A DNA stretch of 64,000 bases from CAZRRV01 sp045660865 (GTDB lineage: Bacteria > Bacillota > Clostridia > Oscillospirales > Acutalibacteraceae): NCBI GenBank assembly GCA_045660865.1, contig JAZREP010000019.1, positions 62,001 to 126,000 of the forward strand, read 5' to 3'. Made by a program: the position numbers and the translations under genes. The notes beneath the pieces were generated by a model that was not told the DNA's origin, made no database searches, and was given only the letters and a program-made list of their open reading frames with translations. Shown here piece by piece: positions 16,127 through 24,933 of this stretch (the stretch's first letter is position 1; each line of letters begins with the position of its first letter).

Positions 16127-16145
16127 TTTAATTAGCCTCCAAAGG

Positions 16146-17417
16146 TTATTTAATTACTGTGCAACCCATGTACGGTACAAGTGCTTCAGGCACTGTAACA
16201 GAGCCGTCGGGATTTTGATAGTTTTCTAAAATCGCGGCAACTGTTCTGCCGATTGCAAGACCTGAGCCGTTTAATGTATGCACCAAACGAGCTTTGTCCT
16301 TCGGTCCGTTTTTGAAACGGATTGAAGCACGGCGTGCCTGATAATCTTCAAAGTTAGAACAACTTGAAATTTCCAAGTAACGACCATAAGAAGGCATCCA
16401 AACCTCAATGTCATAGGTTTTTGCAGAGGAGAAACCGATGTCACCGCTGCAAAGCGCTACTACACGGTAAGGCAGTTTCAATAACTGCAACATTTTTTCA
16501 GCATCGTTTGTAAGCTTCTCCAACTCGTCATAGGATGTTTCGGGGTCGCAGAATTTAACAAGCTCAACCTTGTTAAATTGATGCTGACGGATAAGTCCTC
16601 TTGTGTCTCGGCCGGCACTACCTGCCTCGGCACGGAAGCAAGCGGAATATGCGCAATATTTAATCGGCAATTTTGTACCGTCGATAATCTCTTCACGGTG
16701 CATATTTGTAACCGGCACCTCTGCGGTAGGAATAAGGAAATAATCCTCATTCGCAAGCTTAAATGCATCCTCTTCAAACTTCGGCAACTGGCCTGTACCT
16801 GTCATAGATGCGCGGTTTACCATAAAGGGCGGGAAAATCTCGGTGTAGCCGTTTTCGGTGTGGTTATTCAAATAGAAATTGATAACTGCACGCTCTAAGC
16901 GGGCGCCAAGACCCTTATAGAAGGTAAATCTTGCACCGGTAACCTTACCTGCGGTTTCTGCGTCAAGAATATTTAATTCTCCGCCTATATCCCAATGTGC
17001 TTTGGGCGTATATTCAAATTTTGTCGGCTCACCAAAACGGCGCACCTCAACATTCATGCTGTCGTCGGTACCAATCGGTGTTTTTTCACTCGGTATATTA
17101 GGAATGGTAAGCAAAATTGCGTTTTGCTTTGATTCTAATTCGCTAAGCGCTGAATCCTGAGCCTTAATTTGCTCAGACAAAGTTTTCATTTCCTGCATAA
17201 TGCTGCCAATATCTTCGCCTGCTTTTTTGAGTGCAGGGATTTGCTTGGAAGCGGCATTCTGCTTAGCCTTCATAGCCTCAACGCTTGCAATGATTTCTCT
17301 GCGCTTGTCGTCAATTGAAAGCAACTCATCTATTGTTGCGTCATAGTCTGCGTTTCTTGTTTTAAGCGCCGCCTTTACTCGGTCGGGCTCCTGTCTTATT
17401 ACCTTAATATCTAACAT
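16146..17417 (-). CDS. serS: Seryl-tRNA synthetase
   Basis: This 423-residue class II synthetase charges tRNA-Ser. It has the N-terminal tRNA-binding coiled coil (about 30-105), motif 2 with CFRAEAGSAGRDTRGLIRQHQFNKVE and motif 3 GSGLAIGRTVAAILENYQ. I chose the ATG at 17417 (MLDIKVIRQ) because GGAGG lies eight bases before it; an upstream in-frame start would overlap the spacing. It follows parB by 19 bases, leaving no room for a T-box leader, so expression probably depends on the parA-parB promoter. In Bacillus serS is also found in the origin region. Confidence 0.95.
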   Translation of the reverse strand: MLDIKVIRQEPDRVKAALKTRNADYDATIDELLSIDDKRREIIASVEAMKAKQNAASKQIPALKKAGEDIGSIMQEMKTLSEQIKAQDSALSELESKQNAILLTIPNIPSEKTPIGTDDSMNVEVRRFGEPTKFEYTPKAHWDIGGELNILDAETAGKVTGARFTFYKGLGARLERAVINFYLNNHTENGYTEIFPPFMVNRASMTGTGQLPKFEEDAFKLANEDYFLIPTAEVPVTNMHREEIIDGTKLPIKYCAYSACFRAEAGSAGRDTRGLIRQHQFNKVELVKFCDPETSYDELEKLTNDAEKMLQLLKLPYRVVALCSGDIGFSSAKTYDIEVWMPSYGRYLEISSCSNFEDYQARRASIRFKNGPKDKARLVHTLNGSGLAIGRTVAAILENYQNPDGSVTVPEALVPYMGCTVIK

Positions 17418-17436
17418 TGTTTTTGCCTCCAATGAA

Positions 17437-18267
17437 TTATTTATCGTCTGCTAAACGCCTTGCAAAGTCATACAACTCTTCTTCGCTGTAAAACTCAATA
17501 TGTAAAACGCCGCCGTTTTTATTGGTTGTTATGTCAACCTTTCTTCCCAATGCCCTTTTGAGTGATAATTCAACCTCGCTGTAAACTCTTTTCCTCGGTT
17601 TTATTATCCTAATAGAGTTTTTAGGGTGACGCATTGCCTCAATCTCACGAACAGTTGCGCCTCTTAATATCATTTCCAAAGCCTTTTCACGAAGTTCCTT
17701 GTCGCTTATTGCAAGCAAGGCTCTTGCGTGGCCCTGTGTTATTCTGCCTTTGATTAAGCAGTCCTGCTCGGTTTCGTTAAGTCCAAGCAATCTAAGAGAA
17801 TTTGCAACAGCGGGGCGGGATTTACCCACCTTTTGCGCAACCAAATCTTGAGTCAGACCAAAGCGCTCCATAAGTACACGGTAGCCTTCTGCCTCTTCAA
17901 TCGGGTTTAAGTCCTCACGCTGTAAGTTCTCTATAAGCGCTATTTGCATTGTTTCGTTGTCATCCATTTCACGGATAACTACGGGGACCGTATCCAGCTC
18001 AGCCATACGGCTGGCACGCCAACGGCGTTCACCAGCAACTATTTGATACCTTCCGCCTACAAGCGGGCGTACCAATATAGGTTGTAACAGACCGTGCTCT
18101 TTAATACTGTCTGCCAACTCCTGCAACGCCACCGGGTCAAACTCTTTACGTGGCTGCTCTCTGTTGGGCTCAATTTCAGTTAATCTCAGCGTTTGCGGTG
18201 CGCCGCTTTCGGCTGTGTTATCATTAAACAGCGAATCTAATCCTCTGCCAAGTCCACCCTTTGCCAT
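17437..18267 (-). CDS. parB: Chromosome partitioning protein ParB (Spo0J)
   Basis: The 276-residue product is a ParB/Spo0J CTPase that clamps onto parS, spreads along DNA and loads SMC. The N-terminal KGGLGRGLDSLF that activates ParA, the CTP-binding region with GERRWRAS, the helix-turn-helix (TQDLVAQKVGKSRPAVANSLRLLGL) and a C-terminal dimerisation segment are visible. ATG at 18267 overlaps the parA TAA (TAATG), with GGGGTGG upstream; a GTG three codons earlier is less likely. Two parS-like palindromes at 19121-19161 lie just upstream of parA. In spore formers this system also controls sporulation initiation. Confidence 0.94.
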   Translation of the reverse strand: MAKGGLGRGLDSLFNDNTAESGAPQTLRLTEIEPNREQPRKEFDPVALQELADSIKEHGLLQPILVRPLVGGRYQIVAGERRWRASRMAELDTVPVVIREMDDNETMQIALIENLQREDLNPIEEAEGYRVLMERFGLTQDLVAQKVGKSRPAVANSLRLLGLNETEQDCLIKGRITQGHARALLAISDKELREKALEMILRGATVREIEAMRHPKNSIRIIKPRKRVYSEVELSLKRALGRKVDITTNKNGGVLHIEFYSEEELYDFARRLADDK

Positions 18268-19040
18268 TATTTCCACCCCTTATTTGCTTTTATAAGTTCT
18301 TTTGCTAAATCACGGTATGCTGCCGCTCCTTTGGAGCGTTTATCGTAATATCCAATCGGTTTGCCGTAGCTCGGTGCCTCCGAAAGCCTTACCGAGCGCG
18401 GAATTACCGCCTTAAACAACTTGTTGGGGAAAAACCGCTTGATTTCGTGCACAACCTGTTGAGTAAGGTTAAGTCTGCCGTCATACATTGTAAGCAGTAC
18501 GCCCTCCAACTCAATAGTGGGGTTATAAAGCCTTTTCATCTGCCTTACAGTAGCCATCAGTTGTGACAAGCCCTCCAAAGCGTAGTACTCGCATTGAATG
18601 GGTACCAATATCGTATCGCTTGCGGTTAATGCGTTTATGGTGATTAACCCGAGTGACGGAGGGCAGTCTATAAATATGTAGTCGTAATTTTCTCTGACCA
18701 GTGCCAACGCTCTTTTTAACTGTCCTTCTCGTTTTTCAAGCTGGATTAGTTCGATTTCGGCGCCCGCCAAATTCATATCACACGGGATTAAGGACACGTT
18801 TTTAAAGGCAGTTTTTATAATACATTCCTCTGCCTTAGCGCTACCTATAAGCAAATTATAAGAAGATGCCGAAATATCCCTTTTTGATATGCCGTATCCG
18901 CTTGTAGAGTTGCCTTGAGGGTCAGCGTCCACTAAAAGCACCTTTTTACCGGCTTCGCCCAGCGCTGCCGACAGATTTACCGCCGTAGTAGTCTTTCCTA
19001 CGCCGCCTTTTTGGTTGACAATTGCAATAATCTTTGCCAA
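18267..19040 (-). CDS. parA: Chromosome partitioning ATPase ParA (Soj)
   Basis: The 257-residue product is a ParA/MinD-type deviant Walker ATPase that cooperates with ParB in origin segregation and influences DnaA. The deviant Walker A is KGGVGKTTT near residue 10, followed by LVDADPQGN and FIDCPPSLG. I chose the TTG at 19040, which gives MAKIIAIVNQKGGVG, the usual family start, and has GGAGGTG upstream. The gene is directly upstream of parB with one-base overlap and is preceded by two parS sites, so it may be repressed by ParB spreading. Confidence 0.94.
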   Translation of the reverse strand: MAKIIAIVNQKGGVGKTTTAVNLSAALGEAGKKVLLVDADPQGNSTSGYGISKRDISASSYNLLIGSAKAEECIIKTAFKNVSLIPCDMNLAGAEIELIQLEKREGQLKRALALVRENYDYIFIDCPPSLGLITINALTASDTILVPIQCEYYALEGLSQLMATVRQMKRLYNPTIELEGVLLTMYDGRLNLTQQVVHEIKRFFPNKLFKAVIPRSVRLSEAPSYGKPIGYYDKRSKGAAAYRDLAKELIKANKGWK

Positions 19041-19120
19041 AGTCACACCTCCGCTCGAATTTTCATTATACAAGTTATATTTTACTACACTTACATTAAA
19101 AAGTAAAGCAAAAACGAAAA

Positions 19121-19136
19121 TGTTTCACATGAAACA
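19121..19136. promoter_or_regulatory. parS site 1 (ParB-binding palindrome)
   Basis: TGTTTCACATGAAACA differs from the consensus TGTTTCACGTGAAACA by one central base. It lies between parA and the SpoVAE gene. Confidence 0.85.
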
Positions 19137-19145
19137 ATCTGGAAA

Positions 19146-19161
19146 AGTTTCACGTGAAACA
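19146..19161. promoter_or_regulatory. parS site 2 (ParB-binding palindrome)
   Basis: AGTTTCACGTGAAACA differs from the parS consensus only at the first base and keeps the perfect GTTTCACGTGAAAC core. Its centre is 25 bp from that of site 1, so the pair makes a compact ParB nucleation site. Confidence 0.92.
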
Positions 19162-19180
19162 TTTTGTCGTTAATTGTCGT

Positions 19181-19546
19181 TTACTTTGCTCTTGAACGAG
19201 AAAAAAGCGCCGAAACAAAGCCAAAAAGTATTGCTGCACTAATGCCTGCCGCCGTTGCGGTTAAGCCTCCGCCAAGTGCGCCCAAAAGCCCGTATTCCTT
19301 GACACCCTCTTCTACTCCCTTTGCCAAGGTGTAGCCAAAGCCTGTTAACGGAACGGTTGCGCCTGCTCCTGCAAAATCAACCAACGGCTGATATAGTCCT
19401 ATTGCGGTGAGCAAAACACCGGCAGTAACATACCCCACTAAAATTCTTGCGGGTGTAAGCTTAGTGTAATCAATTAAAACCTGTCCTATAAGGCAAAATG
19501 CTCCGCCTATTAAAAAAGCATATAAATATCCTAAAAATGTTTCCAT
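19181..19546 (-). CDS. spoVAE: Stage V sporulation protein AE (SpoVAEb type)
   Basis: This 121-residue hydrophobic protein matches the SpoVAC/SpoVAEb family, part of the forespore inner-membrane channel that moves dipicolinic acid into and out of spores. Characteristic segments are the N-terminal GGAFCLIGQVLIDYTKLTPARILV, the central FAGAGATVPLTGFGYTLAKGV and GGLTATAAGISAAILFG. Four membrane spans are expected. Other spoVA genes are not next to it, so either it is a detached copy or the operon lies elsewhere. The ATG has AAGGGG upstream. Its presence argues that the organism is, or descends from, a spore former. Confidence 0.9.
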   Translation of the reverse strand: METFLGYLYAFLIGGAFCLIGQVLIDYTKLTPARILVGYVTAGVLLTAIGLYQPLVDFAGAGATVPLTGFGYTLAKGVEEGVKEYGLLGALGGGLTATAAGISAAILFGFVSALFSRSRAK

Positions 19547-19602
19547 CCTGTTTCCCCTTTTACTTTTGGAAATATTATTTCATTTTTTGGGCAATTTATA
19601 CC

Positions 19603-19631
19603 TTGTCTTTAAAATTGAAATGTTGTATAAT
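19603..19631 (+). promoter_or_regulatory. Candidate sigma-A promoter of the DUF3048 gene
   Basis: TTGTCT and TATAAT are separated by 17 bases and lie about 30 bases upstream of the ATG. Confidence 0.65.
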
Positions 19632-19662
19632 GATTATAAAGTTTATGTTAAAGGGTGTTTTT

Positions 19663-20730
19663 ATGAAAAGATTTGTTTCGCTTTTAATGGTATTTGCGCT
19701 TTGCGCCGTTTTGTTTAGCGGCTGTAAAGAAAAGTTCACCTCTTATGAGGACAGTACCGAAAGTCAAGTGTCTGAGGTTGTAAGCCAGGCTCCTAAGTTC
19801 GCTGTTAACCCTCTTACCGGCGTTGAAAATCTTTCACCCGATAAACTAAATACCCGTCCTGTTGCGGTTATGGTTAACAATTTAACCCCTGCCCAAAAGG
19901 TGCAAACCGGTTTGGATAGTGCGGATATTGTCTATGAAACCTACGTTGAAGCAGGCATTACAAGACTTTTGGCTGTTTATAAGGACATTTCAAAGGTCGG
20001 TCAAATCGGCACAATTCGTTCGGCTCGTTATTCTTATGTTGACCTTGCAAATGGACATGACGCTGTTTATATTCACCACGGAATTGACCCTACATATTGC
20101 TCGCCTTACGCTAACAAGGTCTCTGACCACATCGAAGTAAGCTCTAAGGCTCACTGCTTCCGTGAAAAGAACGGTCTTGCTTCTGAACATACTCTTTACT
20201 CAACCGGCGAAATGATTTTGAAAGCAATTTCGGATAAAAAGCGCCGTGACACAGTTAAAGAAAGCTATAACAATCCTTGGCAAAGCTTTAACGATGCCGA
20301 TTCTCCTGTTTCGCCTGCAAATAAGTTGGCTGACGGCAGCGCAGTAAAATCCGTAACTGTGCCGATGTCCAGCTCTTATACAACTCAATTCATTTATAAC
20401 GAAACCACCAAAGAGTATCTCCGCCACAGAAAAGGTGTAGCTCATAAAGATTACAAAACCGGAAGCAACGTTTCGGTTAAAAACGTATTTGTTCTTTTTA
20501 CCGACGTAACTATGTTCCCGGATAACAAACACGTTAAAGAGCATCTTAACGGCGGTTCGGGTTATTATATTTCTGAGGGCGGCTACGAAGAAGTCACCTG
20601 GAAAAAAGGCAGCACCAATGATAAAATGGTATTTACCAAGGCTGATGGAAGCGTTTTAAAGGTTAACGCCGGTCAGTCCTGGGTGTTCCTTGCAAAGCAA
20701 AGCGTTAAATCTTCTATTGAATTCAAGTAA
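19663..20730 (+). CDS. DUF3048 domain lipoprotein (YerB-like)
   Basis: The 355-residue product has a lipoprotein signal peptide (MKRFVSLLMVFALCAVLFSGC, lipobox cysteine about residue 21) and the DUF3048 domain, with the family segments NPLTGVENLSPDKLNTRPVAVMVNN, ADIVYETYVEAGITRLLAVY and IGTIRSARYSYVDLANGHDAVYIHHG. B. subtilis YerB is a member; the biochemical role is unknown. I chose the ATG at 19663 because AAAGGGTG lies just before it and the signal peptide follows. It is monocistronic, with its own promoter and a terminator at 20738. Confidence 0.9.
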   Translation: MKRFVSLLMVFALCAVLFSGCKEKFTSYEDSTESQVSEVVSQAPKFAVNPLTGVENLSPDKLNTRPVAVMVNNLTPAQKVQTGLDSADIVYETYVEAGITRLLAVYKDISKVGQIGTIRSARYSYVDLANGHDAVYIHHGIDPTYCSPYANKVSDHIEVSSKAHCFREKNGLASEHTLYSTGEMILKAISDKKRRDTVKESYNNPWQSFNDADSPVSPANKLADGSAVKSVTVPMSSSYTTQFIYNETTKEYLRHRKGVAHKDYKTGSNVSVKNVFVLFTDVTMFPDNKHVKEHLNGGSGYYISEGGYEEVTWKKGSTNDKMVFTKADGSVLKVNAGQSWVFLAKQSVKSSIEFK

Positions 20731-20737
20731 ATTGCAG

Positions 20738-20766
20738 GCCGCGCCTGACTTTGGCGCGGCTTTTAA
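20738..20766 (+). terminator. Intrinsic terminator of the DUF3048 gene
   Basis: The GC-rich arms GCCGCGCC and GGCGCGGC enclose a short loop and are followed by TTTTAAT. Confidence 0.82.
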
Positions 20767-20776
20767 TATAAAACAA

Positions 20777-20808
20777 TTGTCACCCTGCAACCTGTATTTA
20801 GGTGACGA
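20777..20808 (+). promoter_or_regulatory. Candidate BirA operator upstream of birA-bioY
   Basis: TTGTCACCC and AGGTGACGA form a near-perfect inverted repeat separated by 14 bases. The architecture (TTGT-led half sites spaced by 14-16 bases) matches known BirA operators of Firmicutes, and it lies 30 bases upstream of a BirA with a DNA-binding domain. The inner bases differ from the usual TTGTAAACC consensus. Confidence 0.5.
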
Positions 20809-20838
20809 TGGTGCTAATTTTTTAATGGAGAACAACTT

Positions 20839-21798
20839 ATGTTAAAAGACGATGTTTTAAAAGAGCTTTATGAAAACAGAACAATGGTATCAGGTGAGGC
20901 GCTGGCAGAAAAGCTGGGTGTCAGCCGTAATGCCGTGTGGAAATGCATAAAGCAATTACAAAAAGAGGGGTTTGTAATTTCCGCCTCCACCAATAAGGGT
21001 TATTTTTTAGAGGGTTGCGGAAACGCCTTGTCACCTGTAATTATTCAGTCCGAACTGGATGCTAACAAGCTGGACTGTGAACTGTTCTTTTTTGATGAAA
21101 TAAATTCCACCAACACAAAAGCAAAGGAATTAGCAGAACAGGGTTATCCCGGCGGCACTATTGTAATTGCCAGAACTCAAACTAACGGCAGGGGAAGGCT
21201 TGGCAGAAAATTTTATTCGCCTAAAAGCGGTCTTTATTTAAGCATACTTGCAAGACCCACACTTATTGATAATGAGGCTTCAAAAATCACCTCTATGTGC
21301 GCCGTTGCTACGGCTGAAGCAATAGAAAGTGTGTGTCCCTTAAAGGTTTACATAAAATGGGTTAACGACTTATTTGTAAACAATAAAAAAGTGTGCGGAA
21401 TTTTAACCGAGGCAGGTCTTAATTTAGAAAACCGTAATATTGATTACGTAGTAATCGGCATAGGAATAAATTGCGCCAAACAAACCTTCCCGACAGAGCT
21501 AAAAGATATTGCAACCTCACTTGAAAACGAATGTGGTGTAGCAGTAAATGTAAACCGGCTTGCCGTAGAAATTATAAAAAAGGTTTTGCAAGGAATTAAC
21601 AATGTTGGTGACTCTTCAATTATCAAAGAATGCCGCAAACGCTCTGTTTTACTGGGCAAAACTGTTACTGTACTCGGCGGTGATAAGAGTTTTGAAGCAA
21701 CTGCAACCCAAATTGATGATGACGGCGGGCTAGTAGTTAAGTTAGACGACGGCAAAATAAAAACCTTAAAAAGCGGGGAGGTAAGTGTTCGGCTGTGA
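20839..21798 (+). CDS. birA: Biotin-protein ligase / biotin operon repressor BirA
   Basis: The 319-residue product is a group II BirA: an N-terminal winged helix (about 1-60, LAEKLGVSRNAVWKCIKQLQKEGF), the catalytic biotin ligase domain (about 75-265) and a C-terminal SH3-like domain. Visible catalytic motifs are EINSTNTKAKELA, the biotinyl-AMP loop NGRGRLGRKFYSP and KWVNDLFVNNKKVCGIL. It attaches biotin to carboxylase carrier domains and, when loaded with biotinyl-AMP, represses biotin genes. It overlaps bioY by four bases, and the operator candidate upstream suggests autoregulation. Length is normal. Confidence 0.94.
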   Translation: MLKDDVLKELYENRTMVSGEALAEKLGVSRNAVWKCIKQLQKEGFVISASTNKGYFLEGCGNALSPVIIQSELDANKLDCELFFFDEINSTNTKAKELAEQGYPGGTIVIARTQTNGRGRLGRKFYSPKSGLYLSILARPTLIDNEASKITSMCAVATAEAIESVCPLKVYIKWVNDLFVNNKKVCGILTEAGLNLENRNIDYVVIGIGINCAKQTFPTELKDIATSLENECGVAVNVNRLAVEIIKKVLQGINNVGDSSIIKECRKRSVLLGKTVTVLGGDKSFEATATQIDDDGGLVVKLDDGKIKTLKSGEVSVRL

Positions 21799-22316
21799 AA
21801 TATAAACTTTTAAGCCTTACAGCTCTCTTTTCCGCCATTATAAGCGTTTTATCTCCCATAACATTATCCTTTGGTCCCGTTCCGTTTTCGCTTGCCTCGT
21901 TTTTAGTTTACATAACATCTTTAACCCTTGGAAAAAGAGGTGTTATTTCGGTTATAGTTTATTTATGTTTGGGGGCTATTGGGTTGCCTGTTTTTTCGGG
22001 CTTTCGTGGCGGTTTAGATTTGATTTTTGGGCCTTTGGGCGGTTTTATTTTTGGCTTTGTTCTCTGCGCTTTAATAATAGGTGTTATAAAAGATAAATTC
22101 GGCTTTAACAAGCTGCGGTTAACACTTGCTTTAATATTTGGCACCCTTGCAATTTACACTTTTGGTGTAATTCAATATATGTTTATTACCAAAACGCCCT
22201 TTTTGTCAGCTGTTGCCGTTTGCGTTTTACCCTTTATAGTAATTGATACTATAAAAATTATTTTGGCATTAAACATTTCACTAAAACTTGGGAAAATAAA
22301 GCTTTTTGAACGATAG
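21795..22316 (+). CDS. bioY: Biotin transporter BioY (S component)
   Basis: The 173-residue product is a BioY-family membrane protein with about six spans, the substrate-binding component of an ECF biotin transporter. The family segments PVPFSLASFLVYITSLTLGKRG and GLPVFSGFRGGLDLIFGPLGGFIFGF are present. The start is GTG, overlapping the birA TGA, with GGGGAGG about 12 bases upstream. The ATPase and T components are not in the window, so it probably uses a shared ECF module. Pairing with birA points to biotin salvage; no biotin synthesis genes are seen here. Confidence 0.92.
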   Translation: MKYKLLSLTALFSAIISVLSPITLSFGPVPFSLASFLVYITSLTLGKRGVISVIVYLCLGAIGLPVFSGFRGGLDLIFGPLGGFIFGFVLCALIIGVIKDKFGFNKLRLTLALIFGTLAIYTFGVIQYMFITKTPFLSAVAVCVLPFIVIDTIKIILALNISLKLGKIKLFER

Positions 22317-22326
22317 GGAAGAGGCA

Positions 22327-22364
22327 ATAAAAAAACACCACAGTGAAAACTGTGGTGTTTTTAT
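22327..22364. terminator. Bidirectional intrinsic terminator between bioY and gyrA
   Basis: AACACCACAGT and ACTGTGGTGTT pair around GAAA with A and T runs outside, serving the converging bioY and gyrA transcripts. Confidence 0.92.
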
Positions 22365-22365
22365 T

Positions 22366-24918
22366 TTATTCTTCAGTTTCTACTACTTCTTCGGTTTCTG
22401 CCTCCGGTTCAACTGCGCCTGATTCGGCATCAGCCGCCTCGGGGTGGTCGGTAACCTCCGATTCATCATGAGCGGCAACTGCAATTGAAAGTATTGCCTC
22501 GCCATCTCGTACTCTCATAACTCTAACACCCTTTGCAGGTCTGTTAAAGGTGCTGATTTCGGCAACCGGGATACGAATAATAATACCATCAGAAGAAATG
22601 AGTATGATATCCTGCTCATCATCGACAACCTGAATTGCCGCTACATTGCCGTATTTCTCGGTGCGGTAGTTTGTAATACCCTTACCACCACGGGACTGCA
22701 GACGGTAATCGCTTATCATACTGCGGCGGCCGTATCCTGTTTCGGTTACGGTTAGCAATGTGCCGTTCTCGGCGCAAACCGTCATACCTACAACATAGTC
22801 GCCCTCTTTCATACGAATAGCACGGACACCTCTTGCTGTACGGCCCATTTCTCTTGCCTGGTTTTCATTAAACCTAATTGCCATACCAAAGCTTGTGGCA
22901 ACAATAAGCTCATCATCACCCGATGTCTTGCTAACAAAGGCAAGCTCATCATCCTCGTCAATGTTAATCGCAATAATACCTGTCTTGCGGACATTTTTGA
23001 AAGCATCAAGGGCTGTACGCTTGATTGTACCGTTCTTGGTAATCATACAGATATAACTGTCGTCCTTCAAGTCTTCACCGACAGGGAGGATGTTGATAAT
23101 TTTTTCCTCAGGCATCAAGGGTAGAATGTTTACTATGTTAAGACCCTTAGATGTTCTGCTGCCTTCGGGTACCTCATAGGCTTTTACTCTGTAAAGTCTG
23201 CCGAAGTTACTGAACATAAGCACATAGTCGTGTGCAAAGCAGGTAAACATATTTTCTACAATGTCGCCCTCACGGATGGTCATACCGTTTATGCCACGGC
23301 CGCCTCTATGCTGAGCATTATATGTGTCAGCCGGCAATCTCTTGATATAACCTTGTACTGTTTTGGTGAGCACGCATTCCTCGTTGGGAATAAGGTCTTC
23401 AATATCAACCTCGCCTGCAATGTCGGAAATTTCGGTGCGGCGCTCATCAGCGAACTTGTCACGTAAGTTAAGAGCCTCATTCTTAACGATTTCCAAAATA
23501 CGCTCGCGGCTTGCAAGAATTTCCTCACATTCCTTAATAAAGCGGTGTTTTTCATCTAACTCGTCAAGAATTTTCTGTTTTTCAAGGCCGGAAAGTTTAC
23601 CTAACTGCATTTGAACAATGGCGGTGGTTTGGATATCATCTAAACCGAAGCGCTCGCTTAGTGCCTCTTTACTTTCGGGAATAGTCTTGCTTGCACGGAT
23701 AATCTTAATAACCTCATCGATATAGTCGAGCGCAGTTTTAAGACCCTCTAAAATATGGGCTCTTTCTTCAGCCTTTCTCTTATCAAAAACTGTTCTGCGG
23801 TAAACAATATCGTATTGGAAATCAATGCAATGCTGTAACATTTCCTGCAAGGTGAGAACCTGCGGTTTTCCGTTAACAATTGCAAGTAAAATTGCGCCAA
23901 AGGTGGTTTGCAACGCGGTGTTTTTATAAAGCTTGTTTAAAACAACCTGCGGATTAGCATCCTTTTTAAGGTCAACAACAATTCTGATACCGCCGTCACG
24001 CTTACTGGAATAGTCAACAACGTCATCTATTCCTTCAATGCGCTTGTCTGCCGCCAAATCGTAAATGGCTTTTACTAAATCCTGCTTTTTAACCTTATAG
24101 GGAATTTCGGTGATTACAATTCTAAATCTGCCGTTTTTGTATTCCTCTATTTCGGCTTTACCACGAACAGTAATTTTGCCTCTTCCTGTTGCATAAGCGG
24201 CACGAATGCCTGCACGGCCCATAATAATACCGCCGGTAGGGAAGTCGGGTCCTTTAATGTGCTGGCAAATGTCCTGCAATTCTGCTTCAGGGTTGTCAAT
24301 AAGACAGCACATACCGTCAATAACCTCGCCTAAGTTATGAGGAGGAATTTCGGTTGCCATACCAACCGCTATACCCGACGAGCCGTTTACAAGCAGCTGC
24401 GGGAAGCGGACAGGTAAAACTGTTGGCTCTTTTAAGCGGTTGTCATAGTTCGGGCTGTAATCAACAGTCTCTTTTTCTATATCGTCTAACATACTGTATG
24501 AAAGACGATTCATTTTAGACTCGGTATAACGGTATGCCGCAGCCGGATAACCGTCAATGTTACCGAAGTTTCCGTGTCCATCTACCAAAGGATATCTAAG
24601 GGAGAAATCCTGTGCCATACGCACCATAGCATCGTAAACGCTGGCGTCACCGTGCGGATGGTAACGACCAAGCACCGAACCTACTGTGTCAGCACACTTA
24701 CGGTAGGCTTTATCGGGTGTAAGTCCGTTTTCGTACATTGTATAAAGTATTCTTCTGTGAACAGGCTTTAATCCGTCACGAACATCAGGCAATGCACGAC
24801 CAACTAAAACCGACATTGAGTATTGCAGCATACTGCTTTTTACTTCATCTACAATTTCAACCGGCTGTATGTTTGTTTCACTGTTTTCGGGCCAGTAAAT
24901 GTTTTCTTGTTTTGCCAT
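22366..24918 (-). CDS. gyrA: DNA gyrase subunit A
   Basis: The 850-residue product is the breakage-reunion subunit of gyrase, which introduces negative supercoils. The catalytic tyrosine is Tyr131 in AAYRYTESKM. The C-terminal beta-pinwheel carries the GyrA-box (QRGGRGI at about 540) and ends in a Glu/Asp-rich tail. In the quinolone-resistance region the sequence is HPHGDASVYDAM: the position equal to E. coli Ser83 is Ala92, while Asp87 is retained as Asp96. The ATG has GGAGGAG upstream and lies 15 bases after gyrB, so the two are cotranscribed. Confidence 0.97.
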   Translation of the reverse strand: MAKQENIYWPENSETNIQPVEIVDEVKSSMLQYSMSVLVGRALPDVRDGLKPVHRRILYTMYENGLTPDKAYRKCADTVGSVLGRYHPHGDASVYDAMVRMAQDFSLRYPLVDGHGNFGNIDGYPAAAYRYTESKMNRLSYSMLDDIEKETVDYSPNYDNRLKEPTVLPVRFPQLLVNGSSGIAVGMATEIPPHNLGEVIDGMCCLIDNPEAELQDICQHIKGPDFPTGGIIMGRAGIRAAYATGRGKITVRGKAEIEEYKNGRFRIVITEIPYKVKKQDLVKAIYDLAADKRIEGIDDVVDYSSKRDGGIRIVVDLKKDANPQVVLNKLYKNTALQTTFGAILLAIVNGKPQVLTLQEMLQHCIDFQYDIVYRRTVFDKRKAEERAHILEGLKTALDYIDEVIKIIRASKTIPESKEALSERFGLDDIQTTAIVQMQLGKLSGLEKQKILDELDEKHRFIKECEEILASRERILEIVKNEALNLRDKFADERRTEISDIAGEVDIEDLIPNEECVLTKTVQGYIKRLPADTYNAQHRGGRGINGMTIREGDIVENMFTCFAHDYVLMFSNFGRLYRVKAYEVPEGSRTSKGLNIVNILPLMPEEKIINILPVGEDLKDDSYICMITKNGTIKRTALDAFKNVRKTGIIAINIDEDDELAFVSKTSGDDELIVATSFGMAIRFNENQAREMGRTARGVRAIRMKEGDYVVGMTVCAENGTLLTVTETGYGRRSMISDYRLQSRGGKGITNYRTEKYGNVAAIQVVDDEQDIILISSDGIIIRIPVAEISTFNRPAKGVRVMRVRDGEAILSIAVAAHDESEVTDHPEAADAESGAVEPEAETEEVVETEE

Positions 24919-24933
24919 GTTTCTCCTCCTTCC

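Noticed and set aside
17418..17436. T-box leader or riboswitch before serS
   Set aside because: Only 19 bases separate parB and serS, too few for any such element.
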